64,000 nt of DNA. It comes from Ignavibacteriales bacterium (GTDB lineage Bacteria; Bacteroidota; Ignavibacteria; Ignavibacteriales; Ignavibacteriaceae). Positions 45,106 through 54,550 of the stretch are shown one piece after another. A program made the position numbers and the translations under genes. Location: the NCBI GenBank assembly GCA_016707115.1, contig JADJIH010000027.1:181001-245000 (forward strand), in the 5' to 3' direction. The stretch's first letter is position 1, and each line of letters starts with the position of its first letter. The notes under the pieces were generated by a model. The model was not told the origin of the DNA. It searched no databases and saw nothing but the letters and a program-made list of their open reading frames with translations.

Positions 45106-45939
45106 ATGAAAAAAGTTGACCTAACTCAGCTTATTGAAGCTGGTGCACACTTCGGGCATTTAACACGCCGCTGGAATCCCAAAATGAAATCCTACATCTT
45201 TATGGAAAAGAACGGGATTCATATAATCGATTTGAAAAAAACCCAAGCTCATTTAACCGAATCTGCAGAAGAACTTTCTAAGCTGGTTGCTGATGGTAAA
45301 AAAGTACTTTTTGTTGGTACAAAAAAACAAGCTAAAAATGTTATCGAAACAGAAGCAAGAAGATGCGGACAAAATTGGGTTAGCGAAAGATGGCTTGGCG
45401 GAATGCTAACAAACTTTGCTACAATCAGAAAAAGTGTTAAAAGATTGAGCAATATTGAAAAGCAAGAAACTGATGGTACATTTGATAAGATTACAAAAAA
45501 AGAAAGACTATTCCTTACAAGAGAAAAAGACAAACTTAAAAAAGTTCTTGAAGGTGTAGAAACGATGGGTAAACTTCCAGGCGCATTATTTATTGTTGAT
45601 ATTAAGAAAGAAGATATCGCAGTACAGGAAGCACACAGACTTAACATTCCTGTTTTTGCAATCGTTGATACTAATTGTGATCCGGATGAAGTTGATTATT
45701 TAATTCCTGCTAACGATGATGCAGTTAAAACTGTTGAGATCATTACTCAATATATGGCTGATGCTGTGATTGAAGGTGACTCACAATTAAAAGAAAAGAA
45801 AGCAGAAGAAGTAGCGGAAAAAGAGAGAGTTAAAAAAGAGAGAGAAATTGTTAAGAAAGAAGAGTTGAAAAAGAAATCTGAAGCAAAGACCAAAAAAGAT
45901 GCTGAGGATGAAGTTAAACCAACTGAAAAATCTGAATAA
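45106..45939 (+). CDS. rpsB: 30S ribosomal protein S2
   Basis: A 277-residue S2. Core signatures: LIEAGAHFGHLTRRWNPKM, WLGGMLTNFATIRKSVKRL, LPGALFIVDIKKEDIAVQEA and IPANDDAVKTVEIITQYM. The C-terminal 45 residues are a Lys/Glu-rich tail (from KEKKAEEVAEKERV), longer than in the E. coli protein; such tails are common in this phylum. AGGAGC precedes the ATG. tsf follows. Confidence 0.98.
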   Translation: MKKVDLTQLIEAGAHFGHLTRRWNPKMKSYIFMEKNGIHIIDLKKTQAHLTESAEELSKLVADGKKVLFVGTKKQAKNVIETEARRCGQNWVSERWLGGMLTNFATIRKSVKRLSNIEKQETDGTFDKITKKERLFLTREKDKLKKVLEGVETMGKLPGALFIVDIKKEDIAVQEAHRLNIPVFAIVDTNCDPDEVDYLIPANDDAVKTVEIITQYMADAVIEGDSQLKEKKAEEVAEKERVKKEREIVKKEELKKKSEAKTKKDAEDEVKPTEKSE

Positions 45940-45980
45940 TATTCTGATAAATTAAATTTTTGAAAGAAAGGGAATTAACT

Positions 45981-46844
45981 ATGGCTATTACAGCTGCGCA
46001 AGTTAATGAATTAAGACAAAAAACCGGCGCTGGTATGATGGATTGCAAAAAAGCGCTCACAGAATCAAATGGTGATTTTGAAAAAGCGATTGAGATACTA
46101 AGAAAAAAAGGTGCCGCTATTGCTTCTAAAAGAGCAGATAAATCTGCTAATGAAGGAATTGTTGTGGCAAAGATTTCTGATGATCATAAAAAAGCAACAA
46201 TGATTGAAGTTAACTGCGAAACAGATTTTGTTGCAAAGAGCGATGACTTTATAAAATTGGCAAATGAAATTGTTGAAGTAACCTTTAAATCTGAATCATC
46301 AAATGCACAACAACTACTTGAATCTGATAAAAATCTGAGTGAAAAAGTTGTTGATGTTATGGGTAAAGTTGGAGAGAAGATCGAAGTATCACGCGTATTG
46401 ACTGAAAAAGCAGACAATGGTTTGATCGTGGATTATATTCATATGGGATCAAAATTAGGTGTGCTTGTAAAGTTTGATAATGTTTCAGGAAATTCTGATG
46501 AATTAATTGAGATTGGTAAAAACATTGCAATGCAAGTTGCAGCAATGAATCCTATTTGTGTTTACAGAGAAGAAGTACCAACTGAAACAATCGAAAAAGA
46601 AATTGATATATATAAGGAATTAGCTCGTAAAGAAGGTAAACCTGAAAATATTCTTGAAAAGATTGCGACAGGTAAATTGAATAAATTTTATTCCGAAAAT
46701 TGTTTATTTGAACAGGCTTATATAAAAGACAGCACAAGTTCTAAAACTGTTGGTAATCTTATTGAGGATTACAATAAGAAGAATAATGTTCAATCAAAGA
46801 TAAGTTTGTTTAAGCGATTTCATCTCGGCGACGAGAAAAAATAG
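45981..46844 (+). CDS. tsf: Elongation factor Ts
   Basis: A 287-residue nucleotide exchange factor for EF-Tu. MAITAAQVNELRQKTGAGMM at the N-terminus and INCETDFVAKSDDF-like core (here VNCETDFVAKSDDF) identify it; the C-terminal region (EQAYIKDSTSSKTVGNLIED) is also typical. I start at ATG 45981, preceded by GAAAGGGA; the TTG at 45960 adds seven residues with no likeness. A terminator follows. Confidence 0.97.
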   Translation: MAITAAQVNELRQKTGAGMMDCKKALTESNGDFEKAIEILRKKGAAIASKRADKSANEGIVVAKISDDHKKATMIEVNCETDFVAKSDDFIKLANEIVEVTFKSESSNAQQLLESDKNLSEKVVDVMGKVGEKIEVSRVLTEKADNGLIVDYIHMGSKLGVLVKFDNVSGNSDELIEIGKNIAMQVAAMNPICVYREEVPTETIEKEIDIYKELARKEGKPENILEKIATGKLNKFYSENCLFEQAYIKDSTSSKTVGNLIEDYNKKNNVQSKISLFKRFHLGDEKK

Positions 46845-46851
46845 TTTTTAC

Positions 46852-46886
46852 AAAAAAGGTCTTAATAAAATTAAGACCTTTTTTTA
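46852..46886 (+). terminator. Terminator after tsf
   Basis: Stem AAAAAAGGTCTTAAT / ATTAAGACCTTTTTT with an AAA loop, arms at 46852-46866 and 46870-46884, followed by further T. It lies 8 bases after the tsf stop and separates tsf from pyrH. Confidence 0.9.
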
Positions 46887-46919
46887 TATTTATAAGTAAA
46901 GAATCCAAAAAGGTTGTTA

Positions 46920-47648
46920 ATGAGTTCATTAAAATTTAAAAGAGTGTTATTAAAATTAAGTGGTGAATCTTTGATGGGAGTGCAAGGATTCGGAATTTCT
47001 TCTGAGGTTTTGGATTTTTTTGCTGATGAAGTTAAAAAAGTTCACGAAGTTGGAGTGCAACTTGGAATAGTAATCGGCGGTGGAAATATTTATCGTGGCC
47101 TCAGTGCAGGCTCACAGGGTATTGATCGCGCAACAGGGGACCAGATGGGGATGCTTGCCACCATGATAAACTCACTGGCCTTACAAAACGCTGTTGAAAA
47201 AAAAGGTATCACTACCAGACTAATGAGCGCTATAAAAATGGAAGAGATTGCTGAACCATACATTAGAAGAAGAGCAATGCGTCATCTTGAAAAAGGAAGA
47301 GTTGTTATATTGGGTGCAGGAACAGGTCATCCATATTTTACAACAGACACCGCTGCCTCACTTAGAGCTGTAGAAATCGGCGCCGATATAATTGTTAAAG
47401 GAACTCGAGTTGATGGGGTATATGACTCAGATCCTGAAAAAAATCCTAAAGCATTGCGGTTTGAAAATGTATCTTACCAGGATATTCTTAAAAAGAATCT
47501 GCGTGTTATGGATCTTACAGCTGTTAGTTTATGCCAGGAAAATGATTTGCCTATGATGGTTTTTAATATGGATGTTCCAGGTAACTTACTTAAATTAGTT
47601 ATGGGTGAACCAGTTGGTACATTTATTAACAATGATAATTCTAAATAA
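46920..47648 (+). CDS. pyrH: UMP kinase
   Basis: A 242-residue hexameric UMP kinase of the amino acid kinase fold. Signatures: RVLLKLSGESLMG, IVIGGGNIYRGLS, IDRATGDQMGMLATMINSLA, GHPYFTTDTAASLRAVEIGAD and TRVDGVYDSDP. ATG at 46920 is 7 bases after AAAGG; a TTG at 46914 is too close to it. It precedes frr as in most bacteria. Confidence 0.97.
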   Translation: MSSLKFKRVLLKLSGESLMGVQGFGISSEVLDFFADEVKKVHEVGVQLGIVIGGGNIYRGLSAGSQGIDRATGDQMGMLATMINSLALQNAVEKKGITTRLMSAIKMEEIAEPYIRRRAMRHLEKGRVVILGAGTGHPYFTTDTAASLRAVEIGADIIVKGTRVDGVYDSDPEKNPKALRFENVSYQDILKKNLRVMDLTAVSLCQENDLPMMVFNMDVPGNLLKLVMGEPVGTFINNDNSK

Positions 47649-47675
47649 AATTTTAACAATAATTAGTGAGGTGTT

Positions 47676-48230
47676 ATGCACCAGTTAATAAAAGATGCAA
47701 ATAACAGAATGGACAAAACTTTAGAAGCTCTTAGATCTGAGCTTTCAAAAGTAAGAACGGGTAAAGCAACGACAACATTGCTTGATGGTGTAAAAGTTGA
47801 TTATTACGGTACCTTAACACCTATAAATCAGGTGGGAAATGTTACTGTGCTTGACCCCCATACTTTATCAATAACTCCTTGGGATAAAGCAATGGTGAAT
47901 GTTATCGATAGAGCTATTCTTGAAGCCAATCTTGGTTTTAATCCTATAAGTGACGGTACTAACCTAAAAATACCAATTCCATTGTTAACCGAAGAAAGAA
48001 GAAAAGATTTTGTTAAACTTGTTAAAAAATTTGGTGAAGATTCAAAAGTTGCGATTAGGAACGTTAGAAGAGATGCTAACGAACATCTTAAAAGGGAAGA
48101 AAAAGAAAAGAGAATGTCTGAAGATGAATTAAAACATTCAGAAGATGAAGTGCAAAAGCTAACTGATCATCATATCAAACTGATAGATGAAATCTTAAAG
48201 CACAAAGAAAAAGAGATAATGGAAGTTTAG
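47676..48230 (+). CDS. frr: Ribosome recycling factor
   Basis: A 184-residue RRF that splits post-termination ribosomes with EF-G. Signatures: NRMDKTLEALRSELSKVRTG at the N-terminus, DPHTLSITPWDKAMVNVIDR, LTEERRKDFVKLVKKF and RNVRRDANEHLK. Normal length. A strong terminator follows 17 bases later. Confidence 0.97.
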   Translation: MHQLIKDANNRMDKTLEALRSELSKVRTGKATTTLLDGVKVDYYGTLTPINQVGNVTVLDPHTLSITPWDKAMVNVIDRAILEANLGFNPISDGTNLKIPIPLLTEERRKDFVKLVKKFGEDSKVAIRNVRRDANEHLKREEKEKRMSEDELKHSEDEVQKLTDHHIKLIDEILKHKEKEIMEV

Positions 48231-48247
48231 TTTTGGCTATTTTTGCT

Positions 48248-48280
48248 AACCCAACTCATAAAGAGTTGGGTTTTTTTTTA
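48248..48280 (+). terminator. Terminator after frr
   Basis: Perfect 10-base stem AACCCAACTC / GAGTTGGGTT (48248-48257, 48263-48272) with an ATAAA loop and a following run of T. It ends the pyrH-frr unit. Confidence 0.92.
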
Positions 48281-48348
48281 TCTTTGAATCAATTATGGTT
48301 TATTTAATTTAGTATTTTTGTATAGTGTGTTAAACAATTAAAGCAATA

Positions 48349-49029
48349 ATGAATCCTGAACCAGAGGAAAAAACTAATAATGTAATTTCGTTTTTAAGCA
48401 ATCCGCTGCTTAGGAATGTAATATTTACTATTGGGGCCATGGCATTGTTCATTTCAGGAGTTATTGTTTACGGTGTAATATTAAACCTCAGAGAAATTTC
48501 ACTTTCTGAAGCTATGTCTCAGAAAGGATTTAGAAAGCTTAGCGATGTAAATCTTATTGTGGATAGAAAGACATTTACATTAAGTGTTTATGAAGATACC
48601 GTTTTTATAAAATCATATCGGGTTAGTTTTGGCAGAAATTTAAGTGATAAAAAAAAATTAAGCAACGATGGGGCAACACCAATAGGAACTTATAAAATTT
48701 GCAGCATAAGTAACGACCAGACTTATTATAAGTTTTTAAAACTAAATTATCCTAATTTAGAAGATGCTTCTGAAGCATTACGTAAATCATTTATTACTCA
48801 AAAACAATTTAACCAGATAAAATTTGAATTTTATTATGAAGAATGTGTTAGTGCTAATACGGTGCTTGGAGGCAACATAGGAATTCATGGTATTGGTAGA
48901 CTAAACCCAATCTTCAAAAATCTTCCGTTCGTTTATAATTGGACAGACGGTTCTATTGCTTTAAGTAATGAATCAATTGATGAAATTTTATCAGTAATTA
49001 ATACAGGAACCCAAGTTGTTATCAAATAA
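48349..49029 (+). CDS. YkuD-fold L,D-transpeptidase-like protein lacking the catalytic Cys
   Basis: A 226-residue protein with one membrane segment (about residues 22-47) and a YkuD domain (about 65-226). It has the GATPIGTYKI (108-117) and GIHG (His180) motifs, but the active-site motif normally SHGC is TDGS here: Asp200, Gly201 and Ser202 in NWTDGSIALSN. Ser in place of the nucleophilic Cys (TCT for TGT) makes cross-linking activity unlikely, unless it uses Ser. Its gene overlaps the next lipoprotein gene by 14 bases. Confidence 0.85.
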   Translation: MNPEPEEKTNNVISFLSNPLLRNVIFTIGAMALFISGVIVYGVILNLREISLSEAMSQKGFRKLSDVNLIVDRKTFTLSVYEDTVFIKSYRVSFGRNLSDKKKLSNDGATPIGTYKICSISNDQTYYKFLKLNYPNLEDASEALRKSFITQKQFNQIKFEFYYEECVSANTVLGGNIGIHGIGRLNPIFKNLPFVYNWTDGSIALSNESIDEILSVINTGTQVVIK

Positions 49030-49630
49030 TTTTCATAGAGGATTAACAATCCTTCTCCTTTTATTCGGATTAGTTTCTTGTTCTGATAAACAAGAAAAAA
49101 TTCCGGTACTTGACTTTGAAAACAAAGCTCAGGTATTAGATGCAGTTAAAAAACACTTCAATAAAGAAACCCAGGCTGCTTTTGGCGGTTTATTTGATGA
49201 AACAGGAAAACAATTTGTCGCAGCAGGATGGGAAATAAATAATGCGGATGATTGGGGTATTAAGTTTGCATTTCTAGAAAAATCTGATGATGAGTTTGAA
49301 TCAATTTATGAAACTGAGTTACTGGATGGCTCATTCAAAGAAAGTTTTGTTGATAAGATTAAATTTTCATCAATTGATTACGATCTCGTTTACTATAATT
49401 CACAGGGATATTTTATGGGTAGCGGCGGCGGGGAAGTATTCTCTTATATTATTGATTTAGAAAACAAGCAAGTATACTATGCCCATCTTGTTGTTGAATC
49501 ACAAACTGCAACTTATTTATTCATCTCAGATAATACGAAGAACAAAGAGTTAGTAAACTTTTTTACTTTAACATTTAAAAAAGATTATCCGGGTTTAACA
49601 ATCGTTGAAGATGATATTGTTTTAGACTGA
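49016..49630 (+). CDS. Unknown lipoprotein
   Basis: A 204-residue protein with a lipoprotein signal (lipobox LVSC, about residues 19-22) and a soluble domain I do not recognise, with GWEINNADDWGIKFAF and YFMGSGGGEVFSYIID. The start at 49016 overlaps the YkuD-like gene by 14 bases, suggesting translational coupling and perhaps a joint role at the envelope (inference). Confidence 0.65.
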   Translation: MLSNNFHRGLTILLLLFGLVSCSDKQEKIPVLDFENKAQVLDAVKKHFNKETQAAFGGLFDETGKQFVAAGWEINNADDWGIKFAFLEKSDDEFESIYETELLDGSFKESFVDKIKFSSIDYDLVYYNSQGYFMGSGGGEVFSYIIDLENKQVYYAHLVVESQTATYLFISDNTKNKELVNFFTLTFKKDYPGLTIVEDDIVLD

Positions 49631-49706
49631 TGCAGAATCTTTTTAGAAGTATTTAAATAACTAATTGGGTAACGAATTAAAATTATTTACAATCAGAATT
49701 TTATAG

Positions 49707-51803
49707 ATGTTTAAAAGAGTTTTTATATTCTCAATTCTTTTTCTGCTTTGCAATTCAAAGATAAGTTTCAGCCAATCATACTATGATTTTGAAATTGAAG
49801 CCATAAACTTTGAGGGAAATAATTTTTTCTCCGCATCTGATCTATTAAAAAATATTGAAAGTAAAGAAACGCCAATGTGGGTCTGGGTTTTTCTTGATTC
49901 GTTTACTCCATTTGGGGATGAACCTGTTTATTTTGACTCCTCAAAAATTTCTATTGATATACTTGCTTTAAAAGAATTGTATCGCACCAACGGGTTTTTT
50001 AATATAAATGTTAAACACGATGTTGTTATTGATTCAGCAGACAAAGCGATTGTTATTAATTATTATATAACTGAAAATGAATTTTTGAATTACGGCAATA
50101 TTAGTTTATTCGGTTTGGATAGATTAAGCGACTATGATTATGGAAGATTGATGAATGAATCATATACAATTGATTCAACAAAAAGATTTTCGGAATCAGA
50201 AGTTCAAGGTAACATATCAAAAATTAGAAGATTCCTTGCAAACAACGGATATATTTTTGGCGGTTATGACAGCACAATAGTCACAATTGATACGATTAGG
50301 CAGAAGACAGATCTTAGCATTTATTTCCATACAGGCGATAAGTACGCAATAGGAGAAACTATAATTAATAAATCAGGATTATCCATTGAACAGATCAACA
50401 ATAAGCTAATATCAGAAATAGCCGATCTTAAACCTGGTAGAATTTATGATCAATCAGAAATAGATAGAAGTGAATTACGCTTGCTTAAAACGGAATTGTT
50501 TACTGCAATTAATATTGATCCAATAATAAGTGACACAATCAATAACACTATACCAGTGGAAGTTAATGCTGCTATAGGATCATTAAATGAACTTTCGCCT
50601 GAAATAAAGGCCGATAATGAATTTAACAGTTTTAATTTTGGTCTTGGAATTGGGTATACCAGGAAAAACTTTTTTGGAGATGCAAGAAAACTTTCACTTT
50701 CAACTTCATTTAGGCTTGTTGATATACTTAATATAGATCTTGCAAATATATTTAAATCCGGAGCCGAAAGAGATTCAACTTATCAAGGTGTTTTTGATAT
50801 CAACCTAAAAATGGAACAGCCATTTCTTTTTGGCAGAGCAATATTGACAAGTACTGAAATTTATTTAAGCTCAAAGACTTTTAGTGACTATTCTGAAAAT
50901 TCATACGGCGGCAGGCAAAAATTTGATTTTGAAATGCCCCCATATACATTTATCACTCTTTTCCGTCCATTTATAAGTTATGACGTTGCAGAGAGGGAAA
51001 ATATTGCAAGGATCAATCTTAACGGGATTCAATTAGATTTAACTGAGACTGATTATAGTTTAACTCCTGGTATTGGTGTTGAGCTAGGTTCATCCAAAAC
51101 AGATGATATACTATTCCCAACCACAGGTAGTTATCTTTTCTTTACGCCTGAGCTTTTTCATTCAAGAACAGATATTCAATATGTATTAAGACTGATTACA
51201 GATCAGATTTTACAAGCTGATTCTAACGAAGTGGGAAATATATACTTTTACAGACTGCAGACGGGTCTTTCAAACTACTTGCCTTTATCTGATGACCGCA
51301 CTACAGTATTTGCTTCCAAATTACGAATTGGTTACTCGCAACCTATTACAGGATCTGATAATCCAAAAGTTTCAGCCAATGAATTGATTCCGCCAAATAA
51401 AACTTTTTATGCGGGCGGCAGTAACTCAGTAAGAGGATGGAAATCCAGAGAATTGATTCCCAAAGACTCCGTGGAATATTATGGGTATACCACAGAAACC
51501 GATGCTATTAGAGGAGGAACCTTTTGGTTTGAGGGTTCATTTGAAATGAGACAAAAACTAAATGAGTATTTGGGATATGCTGTTTTTGCTGATTATGGTA
51601 ATACCTGGAATGGATGGAAAAATGTTAGAATAGATGAAATTGCCGTTGCTGTTGGTTTGGGAATTAGAGTATATACACCAATTGCCCCGTTTAGATTAGA
51701 TTTTGGAACAAAATTTTACAATCCCGAAGACCAAAAAACCATTTTTAGAAAGAATTTTCTTGATAATCTGACCATCCATTTTGGTATTGGAGAGGCTTTC
51801 TAA
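49707..51803 (+). CDS. Omp85/BamA-TamA family outer membrane protein
   Basis: A 698-residue protein: signal peptide (to about residue 22, SFSQ), two or three POTRA-like domains (about 25-285, EIEAINFEGNNFFSASDLL), and a C-terminal 16-strand beta-barrel with the NKTFYAGGSNSVRGWKSREL motif, whose RGW part corresponds to the conserved RG(F/Y) of loop 6, and the closing GIGEAF. With POTRA domains and barrel it belongs to the BamA/TamA group that inserts beta-barrel proteins. Shorter than BamA, so a TamA-like or a specialised role is possible. Confidence 0.88.
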   Translation: MFKRVFIFSILFLLCNSKISFSQSYYDFEIEAINFEGNNFFSASDLLKNIESKETPMWVWVFLDSFTPFGDEPVYFDSSKISIDILALKELYRTNGFFNINVKHDVVIDSADKAIVINYYITENEFLNYGNISLFGLDRLSDYDYGRLMNESYTIDSTKRFSESEVQGNISKIRRFLANNGYIFGGYDSTIVTIDTIRQKTDLSIYFHTGDKYAIGETIINKSGLSIEQINNKLISEIADLKPGRIYDQSEIDRSELRLLKTELFTAINIDPIISDTINNTIPVEVNAAIGSLNELSPEIKADNEFNSFNFGLGIGYTRKNFFGDARKLSLSTSFRLVDILNIDLANIFKSGAERDSTYQGVFDINLKMEQPFLFGRAILTSTEIYLSSKTFSDYSENSYGGRQKFDFEMPPYTFITLFRPFISYDVAERENIARINLNGIQLDLTETDYSLTPGIGVELGSSKTDDILFPTTGSYLFFTPELFHSRTDIQYVLRLITDQILQADSNEVGNIYFYRLQTGLSNYLPLSDDRTTVFASKLRIGYSQPITGSDNPKVSANELIPPNKTFYAGGSNSVRGWKSRELIPKDSVEYYGYTTETDAIRGGTFWFEGSFEMRQKLNEYLGYAVFADYGNTWNGWKNVRIDEIAVAVGLGIRVYTPIAPFRLDFGTKFYNPEDQKTIFRKNFLDNLTIHFGIGEAF

Positions 51804-51828
51804 TCTTTGCTAAGACCCTATAATTCGC

Positions 51829-51836
51829 TATCTTTC
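51829..51836 (+). promoter_or_regulatory. Possible FCB-type -7 element before yicC
   Basis: TATCTTTC at 51829-51836, 24 bases before the yicC start; similar to TAnnTTTG. The yicC-gmk-rpoZ unit starts here. Similarity only. Confidence 0.3.
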
Positions 51837-51859
51837 CAACCCTTTTATAGAAGTAATAT

Positions 51860-52738
51860 ATGATTTTAAGCATGACAGGTTACGGCAAAGGAACTGCCTC
51901 AAATGGTAAATGGCAGGCCGATGTCGAAGTTAAAAGTATCAATAGCAGGTATCTGGAAGTTTTTCTTAAATATCCGCCTCTTCTTGCTAATAAAGAATAC
52001 GAATTAAGAGAATTAATTAAGTCTAAAATCAGACGCGGAAAACTGAATGTGAGCATTCAAATCAAAAAGAACGGATTTGAAGATGAAGCAGTTTCTTTGG
52101 ATGAATCAAGATTAAAAAATTATCTGGCTCTCATTAAGAAGATTAAAAAATCTGCTAAAATTACAGACAAGATTAAGTTAGACCACATTCTAATGAGTCG
52201 TGATATTTTTTCAGCATCAGTTGAGGAAATAAGCGAGAGTGATTTTGAGGTAATCAAAAAATCAGTTCTGCTTTCTTTGGATTCGCTAATGCAGATGAAG
52301 AAAAATGAAGGCAACGAATTAGAAAAAGATTTGAAAAAGCGCATTAAGTCTATCGAAAAATATCTTGACTTGATTGAAAAAGACGCGCAGCCAAGTGTTG
52401 GTGAACATTTTGCAAAGTACAAAGAAAAAGTAAAAAATCTTCTTGAAGATAATGCCGGCATAAATAACGACAGACTTGAAACTGAATTAGCAATGATGGC
52501 TGAACGAGCTGATATAACTGAAGAATGTGTAAGATTAAGAAGTCATATAAAATTTCTTTTAAGCAGTGTTGATAAGGAAGAAGATCCCGGAAGAAAACTT
52601 AATTTTCTTTGTCAGGAAATGAACAGAGAAGCAAATACAATTTCTGCTAAAACACTTTCTACTGCTATTACTCATAACTCTGTTCATATAAAAGAAGAGA
52701 TTGAAAGAATACGAGAACAAATCCAGAACATAGAATAA
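51860..52738 (+). CDS. yicC: YicC family protein (RNA-related endoribonuclease family)
   Basis: A 292-residue YicC protein, recognised by the N-terminus MILSMTGYGKG, KSINSRYLEVFLKYP, the LETELAMMAERADITEECVR segment near residue 208 and the C-terminal REANTISAKTLSTAITHNSV. YicC of E. coli is reported as an endoribonuclease acting on small RNA; the rest of the family is assumed similar. It is directly followed by gmk, a known pairing. Confidence 0.95.
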   Translation: MILSMTGYGKGTASNGKWQADVEVKSINSRYLEVFLKYPPLLANKEYELRELIKSKIRRGKLNVSIQIKKNGFEDEAVSLDESRLKNYLALIKKIKKSAKITDKIKLDHILMSRDIFSASVEEISESDFEVIKKSVLLSLDSLMQMKKNEGNELEKDLKKRIKSIEKYLDLIEKDAQPSVGEHFAKYKEKVKNLLEDNAGINNDRLETELAMMAERADITEECVRLRSHIKFLLSSVDKEEDPGRKLNFLCQEMNREANTISAKTLSTAITHNSVHIKEEIERIREQIQNIE

Positions 52739-52739
52739 A

Positions 52740-53309
52740 TTGGAGAACAGAGGAAAGATAATTGCAGTATCATCGCCAAGCGGCGGCGGAAAAACTTCTG
52801 TTGTAAAACAACTGCTAAAAGATTTTCCGGATATTGTATTTTCTGTTTCTGTAACTACAAGACCAAAGCGATCCAATGAAGTTAATGGTGTTGATTATTT
52901 TTTCGTGAATGATGATGAGTTTGAAAAGAAGATTGCGAATGATGAGTTTATTGAGTGGGAAAGATTTTACGATTATTATTACGGTACTTTAAAAAGTTTT
53001 GTTGATGATAATATAAACATTGGTAAGTCTGTTCTTTTTGAAGTTGATGTTAAAGGTGCGATATCGTTAAAGAAAATTTATCCTGAAAGTTTTTTAATTT
53101 TTATCGATCCGCCCTCTTTTGAAGAACTGGTTACACGGTTAAAAAACAGAAAAACTGAAAGCGAATCTGATCTTCAGAAAAGAATTGATAGATCAAAAAT
53201 GGAATTGAGCTTTAAGAAGGATTTTGACTATATTTTCGTTAACGATGAACTTCATAAAGTTTATAAAAGTGTAAAAAGTTTAATTAAAGAAATAATAAAT
53301 AAGGAGTGA
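52740..53309 (+). CDS. gmk: Guanylate kinase
   Basis: A 189-residue GMP kinase. P-loop VSSPSGGGKTSVVKQL (about residues 10-25), TTRPKRSNEVNGVDYFFV and EWERFYDYYYGTLKSFVD are the family landmarks. It starts with TTG at 52740, two bases after the yicC stop; no ATG is close enough. rpoZ follows 4 bases after its end. Confidence 0.97.
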   Translation: MENRGKIIAVSSPSGGGKTSVVKQLLKDFPDIVFSVSVTTRPKRSNEVNGVDYFFVNDDEFEKKIANDEFIEWERFYDYYYGTLKSFVDDNINIGKSVLFEVDVKGAISLKKIYPESFLIFIDPPSFEELVTRLKNRKTESESDLQKRIDRSKMELSFKKDFDYIFVNDELHKVYKSVKSLIKEIINKE

Positions 53310-53313
53310 TAAA

Positions 53314-53604
53314 ATGGATATAACACCAGTAGATTTAAGAGAAATAGACAAACGTACTGAGAATGTTTACGAAGCTATTTCGGTTGCAGCATTAAGAGCA
53401 AGACAGGTTAATACTGACAACAAAATTGAATTTAGTGCAATGATGAACACTATTCCTTCAAGCGGATCTGATGATGAAGCTGAAGATGTTACTAACCCGA
53501 TTCAATTGAAAATGGCTATTGATTTTGAAAAGAAACCAAAGCCGCATCTACAAGCATTAAACGAATTACTTGCCGGCGAAATTAAGTTTAAGTACAAAAA
53601 GTAA
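53314..53604 (+). CDS. rpoZ: RNA polymerase omega subunit-like protein
   Basis: A 96-residue omega-type protein with the conserved segment NVYEAISVAALRARQVN (about residues 17-33). The middle is acidic (SSGSDDEAEDV), and the tail is LAGEIKFKYKK. An AAGGAG 7 bases before the ATG supports the start. Its place after gmk is the usual one. Confidence 0.9.
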   Translation: MDITPVDLREIDKRTENVYEAISVAALRARQVNTDNKIEFSAMMNTIPSSGSDDEAEDVTNPIQLKMAIDFEKKPKPHLQALNELLAGEIKFKYKK

Positions 53605-53639
53605 TTTTATTCGTTTATTCTTGTTCTGTTTTTATTTTT

Positions 53640-53708
53640 GTCATTCCCACGAAAGTGGGAATCTATTTTTAAATCGATTGTTTGGATTCCCGTTTTCACG
53701 GGAATGAC
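53640..53708. repeat. Dispersed palindromic repeat, copy 1
   Basis: A 69-base element made of two hairpins: GTCATTCCCACGAAAGTGGG at the left and CCCGTTTTCACGGGAATGAC at the right, joined by ATCTATTTTTAAATCGATTG. It lies between rpoZ and the glycosylase gene. A second, inverted and truncated copy lies at 58459-58516. The outer GTCATTCCC / GGGAATGAC arms make the whole a long imperfect palindrome. Confidence 0.85.
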
Positions 53709-53767
53709 AATTTTAAAGCGATTTATTATTAAACATTTTTCTAATCACTAAAATTATCTGCTAAAAA

Positions 53768-54550
53768 ATGAAATCCTCACCCAAACAAAAAATTATTGAA
53801 GCACTAAAAGATCAGCAAGCTATTTTTGGTGATGATCTGTTTGAAGAAAAAGCTAATCTTACAAAATCCAAAACTTCTGCTCCGGTAAAAGAAATAACTA
53901 CAAGAGAATCATCACGCAGAACCACAGTTGTAAAAGAACCAGTTTCAAAACCATTATCATCTAAAATTGCTGTTAAAGGTGATTGGGAAAAATCAGAATC
54001 ATTAGATGAGTTAAATAGTTTAATTTGCAATTGCACAAATTGTGTTCTGCATAAAGGAAGAAACAAATTTGTTTTTGGCTCCGGTAACCCAAATGCGGAT
54101 GTAATGGTTATTGGTGAAGGTCCCGGTGCAGAAGAGGATAAACAAGGTTTACCTTTTGTTGGCAGAGCAGGGCAACTTTTAACAGATATTCTTAAAGCAA
54201 TAAAGTTCAGCAGGGAAGAAGTTTTTATCGGTAACATAGTAAAATGCCGCCCGCCGGATAACCGTACTCCTTTACCTGAAGAAATGGATACCTGCATTCC
54301 ATACCTCGCAAAACAAATTGAGCTGATTAAACCAAAACTTATTTTGTGTTTAGGTCTTACCGCAGCAAAAGGTTTGTTAAAGAAAAAAGACAGCTTAACA
54401 AGTTTACGCGGACAGGTTTTTGAATACGAAGGTATTAAGACGATGGTAACATTCCACCCCGCCGCACTCTTACGCAACCCAAACTGGAAAAAAGACTGCT
54501 GGGTTGATGTGCAGAAGTTTAGAAAACTATACGAACAGATGACAACTTAA
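53768..54550 (+). CDS. udg: Uracil-DNA glycosylase, family 4 (Fe-S)
   Basis: A 260-residue family-4 UDG that removes uracil from DNA. Residues 1-80 are a Lys/Ser-rich extension. The Fe-S cysteines are Cys89 and Cys92 (CTNC), then KCRPPDNRTPLPEEMDTC with two more. Motifs: GEGPGAEEDKQGLPFVGRAG (catalytic, 117-136) and HPAALLRNP near the C-terminus. Its DNA partner and regulation are not shown by the sequence. Confidence 0.95.
   Translation: MKSSPKQKIIEALKDQQAIFGDDLFEEKANLTKSKTSAPVKEITTRESSRRTTVVKEPVSKPLSSKIAVKGDWEKSESLDELNSLICNCTNCVLHKGRNKFVFGSGNPNADVMVIGEGPGAEEDKQGLPFVGRAGQLLTDILKAIKFSREEVFIGNIVKCRPPDNRTPLPEEMDTCIPYLAKQIELIKPKLILCLGLTAAKGLLKKKDSLTSLRGQVFEYEGIKTMVTFHPAALLRNPNWKKDCWVDVQKFRKLYEQMTT

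Noticed and set aside
53812..54477. Long minus-strand ORF of 221 codons
   Set aside because: Lies entirely antisense to the clear uracil-DNA glycosylase gene and has no family pattern.
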